Made by a program: the position numbers and the translations under genes
Notes under the pieces: generated by a model
The model's database searches: none
The model's input: only the letters and a program-made list of their open reading frames with translations
What the model was told of the DNA's origin: nothing
Origin: Gemmatimonadota bacterium
Lineage (GTDB): Bacteria > Gemmatimonadota > Gemmatimonadetes > Gemmatimonadales > Gemmatimonadaceae
Length of the DNA: 13,401 nt
NCBI GenBank assembly: GCA_016794735.1
Contig: JAEUJK010000685.1
Coordinates: forward strand, 1 to 13,401
Direction: 5' to 3'
Part shown: in pieces, positions 1-6,908 of the stretch
Numbering within the stretch: the first letter of the stretch is position 1
Layout: each line of letters begins with the position of its first letter

Positions 1-119
1 TTCGGCCCCAGCAACCCGTAGACCGTGCCCGTGGGGACCTGCAGGGAGAGATCCCGGACTGCGACGTGCCCCGCGTAGCGTTTGTGCACGCCGCGGATAT
101 CCACTGCCAGAGAGGTCAT
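1..119 (-). CDS. ABC transporter ATP-binding protein, N-terminal fragment (cut by window edge)
   Basis: Reading the reverse strand from an ATG at 119-117 gives an open frame to the window edge: 39 codons plus two bases. It starts MTSLAVDIRGVHKRYAGH and ends in YGLLGP followed by the first two bases of the next codon, which fit Asn of a Walker A motif (GPNGxGKST). The layout is that of an ABC ATPase nucleotide-binding domain: a short first strand, an aromatic A-loop Tyr (KRYAGH) that would stack on the adenine of ATP, then the strand leading into Walker A. The wording VPTGTVYGLLGP resembles ATPases of ABC-2 type exporters, but the substrate cannot be told from this fragment. It is divergent from the oxyanion permease gene, with about 90 bp between the start codons, so it is probably a separate transcription unit. 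The rest of the gene lies outside the window. Confidence 0.8.
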   Translation of the reverse strand, partial: MTSLAVDIRGVHKRYAGHVAVRDLSLQVPTGTVYGLLGP

Positions 120-209
120 ATCGAGGGAGGGCGACGCGGGAATATACTTGGGGTCGTGCACGCACCTGCGCCCTCTCCAACGGACCCGGCAGGCGCCGGG
201 ATTCGACGG
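120..209. promoter_or_regulatory. Divergent intergenic region with AT-rich -10-like element and leader hairpin
   Basis: This 90-bp gap separates two divergent ATG codons. It holds an AT-rich island at 141-149 in GC-rich surroundings. On the + strand it reads TATACT (143-148) and on the - strand TATATT (146-141), both good -10 matches, so one element may serve both directions. I see no convincing -35 box for either. Nearer the permease start, CCCGGC (185-190) and GCCGGG (195-200) form a perfect 6-bp hairpin with a 4-base loop, ending 9 bases before the ATG at 210. It could lower translation initiation. No recognised ModE-type operator was seen. Confidence 0.4.
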
Positions 210-986
210 ATGGCTGTCGGTTCCGTCGCCACGGCGACCGCCGCCTCCCTGCTGCTCCTGTTTCTCCTCCTCCCGGTGGGGGAGCTGGTGGTGCAGGGTG
301 GTGCCGGCGGCCTCGAACGGCTGGCCGGGGACGCGGAACTCCAGCAGGCCCTCGCGCTGACGGCGTGGACCGCGTCGCTCGCCACCCTGATCGGAGTCGC
401 GCTGGGGACCCCGCTGGCCTGGATCCTCTCGCGCCGGAAGTTCCCCGGGCGAACGATCGTGACGGCCGCCCTGGACTTGCCGCTCGTGATCCCGCACCCG
501 GTGGCCGGTATTGCCCTGCTCCTCGTGCTGGGCCGGGAGTCGGCGATCGGCGGGATGCTGGCGCAGGGAGGTTACGGCATCGTCAGTTCACCCCTCGGCA
601 TCATCCTGGCGATGCTCTTCGTCTCCGCCCCGCTGTACGTGAGCGGGGCGCGCGAGGCGATGGCGCGCGTGGATCGTCGCTACGAGTCGGTGGCGCAGAC
701 GCTGGGTGACACGCCGTGGCAGGCCTTTCGCCGCGTGACCCTCCCGCTGGCGAGTCGCGGGTTGCTCGCGTCTGCCGTGGTCATGTGGGCACGGGCCGTG
801 AGTGAGTTCGGCGCGATCGTGATCCTCGTGCATCATCCGCGGACCGTGAGCGTGTTGAGCTACGATCGCTTCACGACGTACGGGCTCACCGAGGTGATCC
901 CGGTGGCAGCCGCGCTCGTGATCCTCGCGTTGCTCCCCCTGGTGGCCCTGCGCGCCCTCCGCCGCGGCGAGGGAGACCGCACGTGA
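210..986 (+). CDS. wtpB: Tungstate/molybdate-type ABC transporter permease (WtpB/ModB family)
   Basis: This is the inner-membrane channel subunit of an ABC importer for molybdate, tungstate or a similar oxyanion. About six hydrophobic helices are visible, starting with a Leu-rich helix at residues 8-27. The cytoplasmic EAA loop at about residues 149-179 runs from REAMARVDRRYESVAQTLG to RRVTLP and is the docking site for the ATPase. The stretch LDLPLVIPHPVAGIALLLV is typical of the WtpB/ModB permease family. I chose the ATG at 210 (258 residues, usual family length). The frame is open upstream to 66, but that part overlaps the divergent ABC gene and has no helix-forming sequence; a GTG at 156 is the other possible start. 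The stop overlaps the GTG of the ATPase gene by 4 bp (GTGA), so the two are translationally coupled. No substrate-binding protein gene is adjacent. Substrate is inferred from family resemblance only. Confidence 0.85.
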   Translation: MAVGSVATATAASLLLLFLLLPVGELVVQGGAGGLERLAGDAELQQALALTAWTASLATLIGVALGTPLAWILSRRKFPGRTIVTAALDLPLVIPHPVAGIALLLVLGRESAIGGMLAQGGYGIVSSPLGIILAMLFVSAPLYVSGAREAMARVDRRYESVAQTLGDTPWQAFRRVTLPLASRGLLASAVVMWARAVSEFGAIVILVHHPRTVSVLSYDRFTTYGLTEVIPVAAALVILALLPLVALRALRRGEGDRT

Positions 987-2026
987 TCGAGGTGACGGGG
1001 CTGCGCGCCGCGGCCGGTGAGTTCCGGCTCCGCGACGTCACCTTCACGGTGCCCACGGGTGCGTGGGGCGTGGTGATCGGACCCGCCGGGTCCGGAAAGA
1101 CCACGCTGCTCGAGGCCATCGCCGGCGTGGTCACCCCCCTGGGCGGGCGCGTGGCCATCGACGCGCGCGACGTGACCTGGGCACCGGTCAACGGCCGCGC
1201 GGTCGGGCTCGTGTACCAGCATGCCTACCTGTTTCCGCACCTTCCCGTGCGGGAGAACGTGTCGTACGGGGCCGGCAACCCCGCCGTGGTGGAGGAGGTG
1301 ATCGACGCGCTGGCGATCCGCTCGTTAGGCGAGCGGCACGTCGCGTCGCTCTCGGGCGGCGAACGCCAGCTCGTGGCGCTGGCCCGCGCGCTCGCGCAGG
1401 AACCTCGCGTCCTCCTCCTCGACGAACCGTTCAGTGCCCTCGATCCCAAGCGACGCGGGGTGACGCGCCGCGTGGTGCGCGACTGGCATCGCACGCACGG
1501 AACGACGGTGCTGCAGGTGACGCACGACTTCGCCGAGGCCGGCCTCCTGGGCGACGTCACGGTGCTGCTCGATGGCGGCACGGTGTTGCAGGCGGGATCC
1601 TCCGCCGAGGTGTTCCGCCGCCCGGCGACGCCGTACGTGGCCGAGTTCCTCGGGGCGGAGAACGTGCTCGCGGGCGCGGTGGTGGGAGAAGCCGCGGTCG
1701 AGGGGGTGCCACGCGCCGTGGAGTTCCACAGTGGTGCGCTGTCGATCGTCGCGATCAGTGACACCCCGACGGGTCCGTGTCATGCAGTGATCCGCGGCGA
1801 GGAGGTGATCCTCTCGCGTGACCCGCAGGCCTCGTCGGCACGGAACCACTTTGCGGGCACGGTGACCGATGTGGCCCTCTACGGTGCCTACGCACGGGTG
1901 ACGGTCGACGTGCAGGGTGTTCCATTGGTCGCCATGTTGACGCTACCTTCGCTGCGCGACCTCGCGCTCGAGCCGGGCGGGGAGGTGCACGCGAGTTTCA
2001 AGGCGTTCGCCGTACACCTCTGTTGA
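983..2026 (+). CDS. wtpC: Tungstate/molybdate-type ABC transporter ATP-binding protein with TOBE domain (WtpC/ModC family)
   Basis: This 347-residue ATPase should power the permease encoded just upstream. Walker A GPAGSGKTT is at 33-41, the Q-loop Gln at 79 (LVYQHAYLFPH), the signature LSGGERQ at 123-129, Walker B VLLLDE at 142-147, and the switch His at 181 (VTHDF). All key residues are intact. The C-terminal part (about 225-347) is a TOBE/MOP-like regulatory domain of the type that binds oxyanion in ModC and WtpC; residues 285-347 are its clearest part. The GTG start at 983 overlaps the permease stop and has a good Shine-Dalgarno sequence, GAGGGAG at 969-975. Leu115 is encoded by TTA, very rare in this GC-rich DNA, inside the octamer CGTTAGGC (1323-1330). 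The TOBE domain and the permease type support molybdate or tungstate; sulfate or other CUT/MOI substrates cannot be excluded. Confidence 0.85.
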   Translation: MIEVTGLRAAAGEFRLRDVTFTVPTGAWGVVIGPAGSGKTTLLEAIAGVVTPLGGRVAIDARDVTWAPVNGRAVGLVYQHAYLFPHLPVRENVSYGAGNPAVVEEVIDALAIRSLGERHVASLSGGERQLVALARALAQEPRVLLLDEPFSALDPKRRGVTRRVVRDWHRTHGTTVLQVTHDFAEAGLLGDVTVLLDGGTVLQAGSSAEVFRRPATPYVAEFLGAENVLAGAVVGEAAVEGVPRAVEFHSGALSIVAISDTPTGPCHAVIRGEEVILSRDPQASSARNHFAGTVTDVALYGAYARVTVDVQGVPLVAMLTLPSLRDLALEPGGEVHASFKAFAVHLC

Positions 2027-2039
2027 CCTTCGCGTCGTC

Positions 2040-4514
2040 ATGACGCCTCCCACCCACAAGCCTCGCCTGCTGGTTGTCGACGATTCCGCGGATGACGTGG
2101 AACTCGTGCGGCGGGCGCTCACGCGGGGTGGGGTCCCGGTGTCGATCACCCGGGTGGACGATGCGGCGTCGTTTCGCCGCGCCCTCGCCGAGCAGTCGTG
2201 GGACCTGGTGATCGCCGACTACTCGCAGCCGAGCTTTGGGGCCCTGGCCGTCCTCGAGCAGCTGGCGCAGTCGGGGCGCGACCTGCCGTGCCTCGTGATG
2301 TCCGGCGTGGCGGGCGAGGACCGCGCGGTGGAGACGATGCGTGCCGGGGCGAAGGACTTCGTGTCCAAGAACCGCTTGCAGCGCCTGGCACCGGCGGTGC
2401 AACGCGAACTCGCCGAGGCCGCCCTGCGCCGCGAGCGGGCGCGTCGTGAGGCGGAGGAGTCGTTGCGCGAGGAGCGCCTGCGCGGGGCCGGGGTGCACGT
2501 GCTCGACGTGCTCCGCTCGGAGGCGTTCACGCGGGGCTGCGCGACGGATGTGTATCGCGAGCTCACGGCCCTCGTGGCGCACGCCCTCGACGTGGACCGC
2601 GTGTCGATCTGGTTGTTCGACGACACCCGGACAGGCTTTCACTGTGTAGAGTCGTACGATCGGCGGGCGGACACGCATGGGGAGGGGCAGTCCTATGCCC
2701 TCGACGAGCACCCGGCCTACTTCGAGGCGCTCGAACGCAGCCGGTTCGTCGAGGCGCACGATGCCGCCTCGGAGCACCGGGGCGCCGGGGGCGAGGCGCC
2801 GGTGAGCGCCCAGCTGGACGCGGCGATCCGCGTCCACGGCGCCATGGTCGGTGCCCTCTGCCTCGACCATGTCGGCGGCCGCCGGCGTTGGCGCGGCGAC
2901 GAGCAGGTCTTCGTCGGGTCGATCGCCGACCTCGTTGCCCTCGTCATGGAAACGCAGGAGCGACATCGCGCCGAACTCGCGCTGCGGGAAAGCGAGGTGC
3001 GCTATCGCGAGTTGTGGCAGAACGCGCTCGACGGCATGCTCACACTCGATCCCACCGGCGGGATCACGTCGATCAACGCGGCCGGGTGCGAGATCGTGGG
3101 CGAGAGTGTCGCCGACATCGTCGGGCGACAGTTCACCGAGTTCCTGGTGCCGCGTGACGCCGAGGTGGCGCGCGAGATCTTCACCGAGCTCGTGACCACG
3201 GGGCGGGGGGTGTCATCACCCGTGGCCGTGTCGGTCTCCCGTCCGCGCGGGCGCGCCGTGCAGGTCGAGGCCACGGCGCAGCGCATCGAGCGCAATGGCA
3301 CGCTCGTGGAAGTGCTGGCCATCGTGCGTGACGTGTCGCAGCGCCGGCAGCTCGAGGCGCAGCTGCAGCAATCGCAGAAGATGGAGGCCATCGGTCGGCT
3401 CGCCGGCGGGGTGGCCCACGACTTCAACAACCTGCTCACGGCGATCATCGGCTACTCGCAGATTGCCGGGATCCGGCCCGGCGTTCCCGCGCCTGCCCTG
3501 CTGGACCTCAAGGAGATCACCTCGGCGGCGCACCGCGCGGCCTCCCTCACGCGCCAGTTGCTCGCGTTCAGCAGACGCCAGGTGATGGAGCCGCGCGTGC
3601 TCAACCTCAATGCCGTGGTCACGGGCATCGAGGCGCTGCTGCGTCGGCTCATCGGGGAGGACGTGACCTTCACCACCGACCTCGCCACCAACGTGGCGGC
3701 GGTGCTCGCGGACCCGAGCCAGCTCGAGCAGGTCGTGCTCAACCTCGCGGTCAATGCCCGCGACGCGATGCCCGACGGGGGCACGCTCGTGCTTCGCACA
3801 CGCATGGCCGACACGGCCGACAAGCCGCTCAGCACCCCCGCGGTTGGGGAAGGACCGTTCGTCGTGCTCGAGGTCGTCGATACCGGCACCGGGATGGACG
3901 ACGAGACGCGGCTGCACGTGTTCGAGCCGTTCTACACGACGAAGGAGCTGGGGACGGGGCTCGGGTTGTCCACCGTGTACGGCATCGTGCAGCAGAGTGG
4001 TGGCAGCATCGCGGTGGAGAGCGAGCTGGGTCGTGGCACGACGTTCAGCGTCTTTCTCCCGGTAGCGAATGGCGACATTGCCGCCCACGAGCTGCCTTCC
4101 GTGCCTAGTGGGCCGGGCGGCACCGAGACGATCCTGGTGGTCGAGGACGACGACCGGGTGCGCGCGCTCGCCAGCCGCGTGCTGACCCTCGGCGGGTATA
4201 CCGTGCTCGAGGCGAGTGATCCGGAGGCTGCCCTCGCGCTGTCCGTGGAGCCGCGCGAGATCCACCTGCTCCTCGCCGACCTCGTGATGCCGGTGATGCG
4301 GGGAAGCGAGCTGTTCCAGCGCCTGCGCCAGCGGCGCGGGCAGCTGCGCGTGTTGTATATCTCCGGATACCGGAATTCGGCCGACCGGCCGGACGTGGAG
4401 GATGATGCCTTCCTCCCCAAGCCGTTCACGCCCGACATGCTGGCCGCCGCCGTCCGGGCAGTCCTCGACGCCCCCAGCGCCCGCACATCAGGCGTAGTGC
4501 CGGCTCGGCGTTAG
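2040..4514 (+). CDS. Hybrid sensor histidine kinase: receiver-GAF-PAS-HisKA-HATPase-receiver
   Basis: This is an 824-residue cytoplasmic hybrid kinase with no membrane helix or signal peptide. The N-terminal receiver (about 8-125) has the acidic pair D14-D15, phospho-acceptor D60 (LVIADYSQP) and a conserved Lys near 110 (VSKNRLQ). A charged coiled linker leads to a GAF-like domain (about 160-305) and a PAS domain (about 316-435, starting ESEVRYRELWQNALDGM). The kinase core follows: phospho-acceptor H460 in GGVAHDFNNLL, N-box N572 (NLAVNARDAM), then VVDTGTGMD, FEPFYTTK and GTGLGLSTVYG. A C-terminal receiver (about 695-810) has D747 (LADLVMP) and K794 (LPKPF). There is no DNA-binding output, so phosphate probably passes between domains or to a separate partner. 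The gene begins 13 bp after wtpC with no clear ribosome-binding site and may share its transcript. A link to oxyanion status is possible but unproven. Signals for GAF and PAS are unknown. Confidence 0.92.
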   Translation: MTPPTHKPRLLVVDDSADDVELVRRALTRGGVPVSITRVDDAASFRRALAEQSWDLVIADYSQPSFGALAVLEQLAQSGRDLPCLVMSGVAGEDRAVETMRAGAKDFVSKNRLQRLAPAVQRELAEAALRRERARREAEESLREERLRGAGVHVLDVLRSEAFTRGCATDVYRELTALVAHALDVDRVSIWLFDDTRTGFHCVESYDRRADTHGEGQSYALDEHPAYFEALERSRFVEAHDAASEHRGAGGEAPVSAQLDAAIRVHGAMVGALCLDHVGGRRRWRGDEQVFVGSIADLVALVMETQERHRAELALRESEVRYRELWQNALDGMLTLDPTGGITSINAAGCEIVGESVADIVGRQFTEFLVPRDAEVAREIFTELVTTGRGVSSPVAVSVSRPRGRAVQVEATAQRIERNGTLVEVLAIVRDVSQRRQLEAQLQQSQKMEAIGRLAGGVAHDFNNLLTAIIGYSQIAGIRPGVPAPALLDLKEITSAAHRAASLTRQLLAFSRRQVMEPRVLNLNAVVTGIEALLRRLIGEDVTFTTDLATNVAAVLADPSQLEQVVLNLAVNARDAMPDGGTLVLRTRMADTADKPLSTPAVGEGPFVVLEVVDTGTGMDDETRLHVFEPFYTTKELGTGLGLSTVYGIVQQSGGSIAVESELGRGTTFSVFLPVANGDIAAHELPSVPSGPGGTETILVVEDDDRVRALASRVLTLGGYTVLEASDPEAALALSVEPREIHLLLADLVMPVMRGSELFQRLRQRRGQLRVLYISGYRNSADRPDVEDDAFLPKPFTPDMLAAAVRAVLDAPSARTSGVVPARR

Positions 4515-4535
4515 GGCCCCGGACATTGCCAACGG

Positions 4536-4565
4536 CTGGACACTGGGGTTACCCCTAGTGTCCAG
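4536..4565. terminator. Hairpin after the hybrid kinase gene, possible terminator
   Basis: CTGGACACT (4536-4544) pairs perfectly with AGTGTCCAG (4557-4565). A further GGGG/CCCC stem (4545-4548 with 4552-4555) closes around a TTA loop, leaving a one-base bulge at 4556. The 13-bp stem lies 21 bases past the kinase stop. No T-run follows on either strand, so it is not a canonical Rho-independent terminator. It may still end or stabilise the upstream transcript. It could also be an operator dyad for the next operon, whose first start codon is 95 bp away. Confidence 0.5.
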
Positions 4566-4660
4566 TGGTGGGAGGGGCGAGTATCCTCGCGCTACCACTT
4601 GTCTGCTGCGGCGCGTCGCGGCAGTCACCACTCCACAACGCGACAACGACGGAGTCACGC

Positions 4661-4999
4661 ATGACCGGACCACAACCGAGGGATCATGTCATCGACCTGA
4701 AGGCGGCGGCGGAGTTGACCGCCCGTCACCGCGGCGTGGCAACGGTGCAAGGGGCTCGTGCCGCTGGCGAAGGCGACCTGGGCGGGCTGTTCACGAAGGA
4801 AGCAGTGATCAAGCTGCTGGAGCGGCCGGGCGCGCGCTTCCTGCGGTTCTACTACGGCCGGAATGCAAAGGGGGGGCGGGAGTTGGTGCTGGTCGCGTCG
4901 GACGCCGAGGGCAACGACCTGACCGGAGACAACGCCGCGCTGGACGCGCACTTGCCTTGTCCACCGTGGTGCCCGACCGGTAGTACTCTTCGCGGTTAA
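4661..4999 (+). CDS. Small hypothetical protein with C-terminal PCPPWCP motif (paralogue A)
   Basis: This 112-residue protein has no signal peptide or membrane helix. The ATG at 4661 is preceded by GGAG (4651-4654) at good spacing, so the open frame upstream to 4565 is not used. Visible pieces are a charged N-terminal helix (IDLKAAAELTARHRG, 11-25), FTKEAVIKLLERPG (44-57), two strand-like segments RFLRFYYG and RELVLVAS, the turn DAEGNDL (81-87), and the end LPCPPWCPTGS with Cys100 and Cys104. The next gene encodes a paralogue with the same order of motifs. I recall similar uncharacterised proteins from Bacteroidota with a QPG...R.YYG...GND core and a Cys-Pro-Pro tail, but know no named domain. 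The paired cysteines could bind metal, form a disulfide or be a modification site. Function is unknown; its position before a sensor kinase pair suggests a role in the same signalling process. Confidence 0.8.
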   Translation: MTGPQPRDHVIDLKAAAELTARHRGVATVQGARAAGEGDLGGLFTKEAVIKLLERPGARFLRFYYGRNAKGGRELVLVASDAEGNDLTGDNAALDAHLPCPPWCPTGSTLRG

Positions 5000-5025
5000 C
5001 TCGCCATCCCTGACACCGAATCCCG

Positions 5026-5424
5026 ATGACTACGCGCAAAAAGAAGCCCGGCCGTCGCCAACTTCCCCCTCCGGTCAACCAGCAGGTCAGCCTCAAGGTT
5101 GCGGCGGACTACACCCAACGATATCAGCGCTCGGCGCCCGCCTCGGAGAAGGCCGGGTTCTTCTTCGCCGAGGGATTGAACGCGCTCCTCAGCCAGCCTG
5201 GCGTGTACGGGATGCGCATCTATCACGGGCTCGATGACACCGGCCGGTATCGCATGGTGCTCGTGGGCGTGGACGAGCAGGGCAACGATATCGTGCAGGT
5301 CGCTCGCACACCGCGCGGCAAGGCTCGTGTGCGCGCGCTGACGGCTGGCACTACCGACGCGGTGCTCCTGGATGGACACATCCCGTGTCCCCCGTGGTGC
5401 CCGCACGGCTCGCCGCTGGCCTAG
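5026..5424 (+). CDS. Small hypothetical protein with C-terminal PCPPWCP motif (paralogue B)
   Basis: This 132-residue protein is a paralogue of the one encoded 26 bp upstream. It has a basic N-terminus (KKKPGRR, 5-11), then VSLKVAADYTQRYQR (21-35), FFFAEGLNALLSQPG (45-59), MRIYHG, RMVLVGVDEQGNDI (76-89), and ends IPCPPWCPHGSPLA with Cys121 and Cys125. Compared with paralogue A it has a longer basic leader and an extra basic/Thr-rich insertion at about 92-110 between GND and the Cys motif. Core spacing is otherwise the same, so the pair arose by tandem duplication and then diverged strongly. No secretion signal is visible; the short basic leader is not a typical Tat or Sec signal. The ATG at 5026 lacks an obvious Shine-Dalgarno sequence. 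The membrane protein gene probably starts 15 bp after its stop. Function is unknown. Confidence 0.82.
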   Translation: MTTRKKKPGRRQLPPPVNQQVSLKVAADYTQRYQRSAPASEKAGFFFAEGLNALLSQPGVYGMRIYHGLDDTGRYRMVLVGVDEQGNDIVQVARTPRGKARVRALTAGTTDAVLLDGHIPCPPWCPHGSPLA

Positions 5425-5438
5425 CTGTACCTCTGCCA

Positions 5439-6200
5439 GTGACCACCGGTCGAATTGCGGGCGTCGCGGCGGCGGTCTGGCTCGCGTTCGGCTGGTGGAT
5501 GTACACGCGGTTTCCCGGGGTCGCGGTCTGGCAGGTCGGCGCGATCTCCGGCGCGGTGGCGCTCCAGCTCCCACCCTTCCTGGCCGTCCGCGCCGCCGGC
5601 GCGGACGCGTCACCGGCGCGACGGTGGATCGGGTGGTGGGCCCTCGCGTTTTTCGTCGCGGACGTGGCGCAGCTGCTGATCTCCGAGCGGGTCGGCTCGA
5701 ACCTCATGTTCATCCTGCTGACCGGTCCGATCGAGGACGGCTGCCTGCTGTGGGCCTATTCGTACTGGCAGCTGCGCCCCGTCCTGCGCCTCTCCTTCCG
5801 CGTCAGCATCCCACTTCTGGCCATCGCCTCCATCGGGCTGGCCCTTTACGCGGGTGAGGCGGGTGACTTCCAGGCGGTCTCGGGGCCGTTCCGGCTCCTG
5901 ATCATGACCGCGGCCATCGCCTTCACGCTGGTGTCGCGCGCGGTGAACGAAACCGGCCGGATCTGGCAGCGCGATTGGATGTGGGTCTCACTGGGGACCA
6001 TGCTGTACTACGCGGCGTACGTCGTGGTGAACCCGATCTCCAAGGCGCTGATGGACCAGAGCGTCGAGCTGGCGCAGCTGGTATATGTTGTGAAGGCCGT
6101 CGTCGACATGGCGGCCTTCCTCATGGTCTGGAAGGGTGTGCGATGTCCGGTGGAAACCTCCTCACAGTCTACATCGCTGCCGTTCTCGCGATCCTCGTGA
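5439..6200 (+). CDS. Polytopic membrane protein, probable sensor half of a split two-component sensor
   Basis: This protein of about 253 residues consists almost entirely of membrane helices; I count eight hydrophobic segments, from IAGVAAAVWLAFGWWMY near the start to VDMAAFLMVWKG near the end. The fourth segment carries a conserved-looking acidic pair inside the membrane (LTGPIEDGCLLWAY). There is no kinase, cyclase or DNA-binding domain. I chose GTG at 5439, the first plausible start after the stop of paralogue B; the frame is open upstream to 5385 but overlaps that gene. The last 58 bp overlap the downstream kinase gene, a sign of tight translational coupling. Similar proteins of this size, with an acidic residue in a central helix, occur before small LytS/NarX-like kinases in Bacteroidota (from memory). 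The likely role is to sense a membrane or small-molecule signal and pass it to the kinase. This is inference. Confidence 0.75.
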   Translation: MTTGRIAGVAAAVWLAFGWWMYTRFPGVAVWQVGAISGAVALQLPPFLAVRAAGADASPARRWIGWWALAFFVADVAQLLISERVGSNLMFILLTGPIEDGCLLWAYSYWQLRPVLRLSFRVSIPLLAIASIGLALYAGEAGDFQAVSGPFRLLIMTAAIAFTLVSRAVNETGRIWQRDWMWVSLGTMLYYAAYVVVNPISKALMDQSVELAQLVYVVKAVVDMAAFLMVWKGVRCPVETSSQSTSLPFSRSS

Positions 6201-6904
6201 TCGTGTCGGCGCTGGGGGCGGCGCTGGTCATCTACCAGCGCCGCTTTCTTGCGTTGCATCGCGACTACACCCGCAAGTTGATCGCGGCCCACGAGGAGGA
6301 GCGGGCGTACGTCGCCCGCGAAGTGCACGACGATGCGTTGCAGCGCGTGGCCCTCATCCAGCATGACATCGGCGACTGGATCGATGCCCGGCGCGAGATG
6401 TCACCGCAGGACCGTGTCACCACGCAGGCGTTCCGCGAAGAGCTCGCGGACCTCGGGGTCATGCTCCGCCGCGTCGCGCATCGCCTTCACCCGGCCATCA
6501 TCGACCAGGGGGGACTGCTCCCCGCGCTCAAGCAGCTCGCCGACGACACGAGCCGCATCACCACGGTCGACGTGGAGACCAGGCTGCCTGCGCTCGCCGA
6601 GAAGGTGCTCGATCGCGAGCGGTCGTTGATCGTGTTCCGCATTGCGCAGGAAGCGATCCGGAATGTCACGAAACATTCCAGCGCCACGCGGGCCGAGATC
6701 GGCGTTGAGCTATCACCGGCAGGGCTGGTGATGACCATCTCGGACAACGGACGTGGGTTTGATTCCGGCGATGCCACCAAGGCCGCCGGGCTCGGCATGA
6801 TCAGTATGTCCGAGCGAGCTCGACTGGCCGATGGCAGCTTCAACGTCTGGTCCAAACCCGGCGAAGGCACCACCATTCGTGTGACTGTTCCCGTGAACTC
6901 CTGA
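6143..6904 (+). CDS. NarL-system type (HisKA_3) sensor histidine kinase with one membrane helix
   Basis: This 253-residue kinase has a single N-terminal membrane helix (about 6-30), a charged helix, then a HisKA_3 dimerisation domain with phospho-acceptor H62 in REVHDDALQ. A second helix carries RRVAHRLHPAIIDQGGL (109-125), typical of NarX/DegS-like kinases. The ATPase domain has N-box N174 (AQEAIRNVTKHS), DNGRGFD (201-207) and GLGMISMSER (216-225), and ends in strands typical of the fold. No extracellular or PAS input domain exists, so signal input must come from a partner, most likely the overlapping membrane protein. The ATG at 6143 has AAGGG about 8 bases upstream; the frame is open further upstream but lies inside the membrane protein gene. 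Its response regulator follows directly. All catalytic motifs are intact. Confidence 0.9.
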   Translation: MSGGNLLTVYIAAVLAILVIVSALGAALVIYQRRFLALHRDYTRKLIAAHEEERAYVAREVHDDALQRVALIQHDIGDWIDARREMSPQDRVTTQAFREELADLGVMLRRVAHRLHPAIIDQGGLLPALKQLADDTSRITTVDVETRLPALAEKVLDRERSLIVFRIAQEAIRNVTKHSSATRAEIGVELSPAGLVMTISDNGRGFDSGDATKAAGLGMISMSERARLADGSFNVWSKPGEGTTIRVTVPVNS

Positions 6905-6908
6905 CGTG

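Noticed and set aside
66..209. Upstream extension of the permease to an ATG at 66
   Set aside because: It overlaps the divergent ABC ATPase fragment, has no permease-like sequence and would give an unusual long soluble leader. The ATG at 210 gives a normal-length protein starting with its first helix.
1998..2966. Long - strand open frame (322 residues) opposite the N-terminal half of the hybrid kinase
   Set aside because: Antisense frame typical of GC-rich codon bias: rich in Arg, His and Pro with no domain motif, while the + strand shows clear receiver and GAF domains.
3216..4265. Long - strand open frame (349 residues) opposite the kinase core
   Set aside because: Same kind of GC-rich antisense shadow; the opposite strand encodes intact HisKA and HATPase motifs.
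4565..4660. Longer form of small paralogue A starting at 4565, with a hydrophobic, Cys-containing leader that could pass for a lipoprotein signal
   Set aside because: The ATG at 4661 has a well-placed GGAG, and the upstream part overlaps the last base of the hairpin (4536-4565) and is not matched in paralogue B.
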